Assembly: GCA_964006375.1 (NCBI GenBank)
Contig: OZ023264.1
Span: 176,013,510 to 176,077,509 of the forward strand
From: Tillus elongatus
Lineage: Eukaryota > Arthropoda > Insecta > Coleoptera > Cleridae
DNA: 64,000 nt
Direction: 5' to 3'
The notes beneath the pieces are model-generated. The model was not told the origin of the DNA. It did no database searches and saw only the letters and a list, made by a program, of their open reading frames with translations. Both the position numbers and the translations under genes were made by a program. Below are positions 62,330 to 64,000 of the stretch, one piece after another (position 1 is the first letter of the stretch; each line of letters opens with the position of its first letter).

Positions 62330-62475
62330 GGAATTGCCGGGGCATTTCGAGGTATTTCGGAGAATTTCAATTTATTTCAGAGTATTTCGGGGAATTTCAA
62401 GGTATTTCTGGGTATTTTGAGGTATTTTGTGGAATTGCAAGGTATTTCGGGGAATTTCGAGGTGGTTTGGAGCAT
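62330..62475 (+). repeat. degenerate ~11-bp minisatellite
   Basis: About 13 variants of GG(A/T)ATTTCG(A/G)G: GGTATTTCGGAG, GAATTTCAATTT, GTATTTCGGGGA and so on. Confidence 0.8.
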
Positions 62476-62604
62476 GTTAAAAGTATATTGCATAATATTT
62501 CATGAAATATTCCACAATTTGGCAACCTTGTACTAAAAGGCACCGGGCCGCTATTATGCTGATGCAACGTGTGATACAAATAACGAGAGATGTGATAATG
62601 AGAC

Positions 62605-63450
62605 TACCTATTAGTGAATTTTCTTTAAGAAGTTCAGTAATGAGGAGATCCCGACTTTTGAATTTTGAAAAAAAATATTTCAGATGAGCGCTAATTAGGC
62701 CACCCAGAACACATATCCGGGGTAAGTTTCAATTTTTATATGTTTATATATCCAAGCCACTTGCAAAAGGAAGGTGTTCACCAAATTTAATCAAAACCAG
62801 TCTATAATTTTTTGAGTAAGGGCAACCAAATTTTGTGAGCGGATTTATATTGTTATACGTAAGTTACATACCAAAATCGAGCTCTGCAGGACAAGAGACA
62901 AAAAAGTTATAGGCATTTAAAGAAGAATAAATTAGAGTTTTCCTCAAAACGTCAAAGTTGCGATTTAAAACGTCAAAATTGGCAACATTTAGGCAAAGAA
63001 GCTGAAACTAATACGAGCTATTGAAAAAAAATGTCTCAAAAAGAATGTTTTACAAACCCTGAAGTCTTAGTTTTAACCGTCATTGTCCTTCATTTTACTA
63101 AAATGTTTCCAGAAAATTCATTTCAAATAGACCCGTCCTCTGATGCTTTGGCAGTAGTCTTAGCTATAGAGTTTATCGTTTAATGGTATATAATTTTTAT
63201 CGAATCTTCGTAAAAAATTAATAAAGTTCAATATTTCTGTTATTATACAAGATATGAAAAAAAAATTGTATATATATTAATTATAAGGTGTCTTGAGCTA
63301 CATCTTAAAAAAATTATTTCTACAATCACAGGCTGTCCCATAAGTCGTTGGTGATACAAACTATCATTTTTTTTAATCAAACAACCCTTATGTTATGGCT
63401 TTTTTGCATTTTCCATCGAAATATAATGCATGTTTGTAAGAAAAAAAATT
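62605..63450 (-). mobile_element. modular element, reverse, without (TA)n expansion
   Basis: Hairpin end (CTATTAGTGAATTTTCTTTA, 62609), post-TA segment (ACACATATCCGGGGTAAGTT), then only TTTTTATATGTTTATATATC where other copies have the tract. Next are the lead-in (CCAAGCCACTTGCAAAAGGA), the AAACGTC segment (62948-62985), TTCAAATAGACCC and a tail to 63450. Joined to the MITE at 63451 it is close to a full-length element. Confidence 0.75.
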
Positions 63451-63753
63451 CTGGACGCAGAAAGTGCGTTATGGTAGCGAATTTTGATCAAATGCTTCAT
63501 ACTTGAATACCTCAATTTGCTATTAACATATAAGGTTGACCAAAAAACTAGTTTTTTCGGGAACACTTTAAGTTTACTTTCGGAAAGTTTTGTACATTTT
63601 CAAACAATAAAGTTATTTTGATGAAAAATGGCACATGGTTTTTACTATATAGATTATACTGGTAACCAAATTTGAAGCCTGCTTTCTTAAAGAAACACAC
63701 ATATTTGCTATTAAAAACATTTTTATGAAAAGTCACTACCATAACGCACTTTG
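63451..63753 (-). mobile_element. ~300-bp MITE of the modular family, both ends present
   Basis: Left end TGGACGCAGAAAGTGCGTTA and right end CACTACCATAACGCACTTTG are inverted. The body (AGATTATACTGGTAACCAAA; TTTTGTACATTTTCAAACAA) matches 34823-35126. It defines the MITE length as about 300 bp. Confidence 0.8.
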
Positions 63754-64000
63754 CTCTAAATAGAGCAAATTCTATACCTCTACACCATGATTTTCTAGTA
63801 CAACAAAATAAAATAAGAAACTTAACAAACTTATGCCTAGCTTCACAAAGCTGGATTAAATATTTAACAGCCGGTTAGTTTGTCACTGCTTAATACAACC
63901 AATCCGGCCTTCAAAATATTTGGCTGTCATGGCAAAAACCCGAATCATAGTCGCGATTGGTTGTCTGAGACCTTGATTAACTAACCAGCTGTTAAACAGT
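63754..64000. repeat. short terminal sequence with an inverted pair
   Basis: TAACAGCCGGTTAGTTTGTC (63861-63880) and TTAACTAACCAGCTGTTAAA (63976-63995) are approximate inverted repeats ~95 bp apart, possibly ends of a small uncharacterised element. Confidence 0.4.

Overview
The window looks like arthropod, most likely insect, nuclear DNA. It is AT-rich, has GT-AG introns, and is dominated by decayed transposable elements. The only host gene recognised is on the + strand: two exons of an immunoglobulin-superfamily gene resembling insect Sidestep proteins, at 31112-31244 and 57290-57498. They join in phase (AG|T, Ser) and supply the two halves of one V-type Ig domain, so 31245-57289 reads as a single intron of about 26 kb. 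Species cannot be fixed from the sequence.

Region by region. 0-3 kb: a (TA)n-bearing repeat, then a 2.47-kb mariner-like element with ~450-bp inverted repeats. 3.3-4.1 kb: transposase and LINE RNase H scraps, then a foldback repeat with perfect 101-bp arms next to a textbook-like type I hammerhead ribozyme. 5-7.2 and 11.3-13.5 kb: two long copies of a modular non-coding (TA)n element. 7.2-9.2 kb: restriction-like-endonuclease LINE 3' ends and a Penelope-like RT scrap. 14-20 kb: a CR1-like LINE inside a MITE, a second LINE family with endonuclease and RT, a Tc1 scrap. 21-24 kb: a tRNA-derived SINE and a second mariner-like element with ~580-bp inverted repeats. 28-31 kb: more (TA)n elements, one split by a hAT-type MITE with an 8-bp target duplication.

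Within the large intron: a second hammerhead-family foldback (31.6-32.1 kb), three more LINE copies (32-34, 35-37, 49-52 kb), a third mariner-like element and a second SINE (38-40 kb), a ~1.05-kb foldback splitting a (TA)n tract (40-41 kb), a pogo/Tigger-like element with a spliced transposase and PHD-like finger (44-46 kb), and a 379-bp tandem duplication (54-55 kb). 57.9-58.9 kb carries two opposed LINE fragments; 59-64 kb has more copies of the (TA)n element and its MITE.

Two systems stand out. First, a short hammerhead-ribozyme repeat whose inverted copies start at the predicted self-cleavage site, as expected for a Penelope-like or retrozyme-like retroelement. Second, a modular non-autonomous element family with one conserved terminus (GGACGCAGCAAGTGCGTTAT), a hairpin at the other end and usually a long (TA)n tract in the middle; nested insertions define both its ends. 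No transposon coding sequence here looks intact, and all genes other than the Ig exons are mobile-element remnants.
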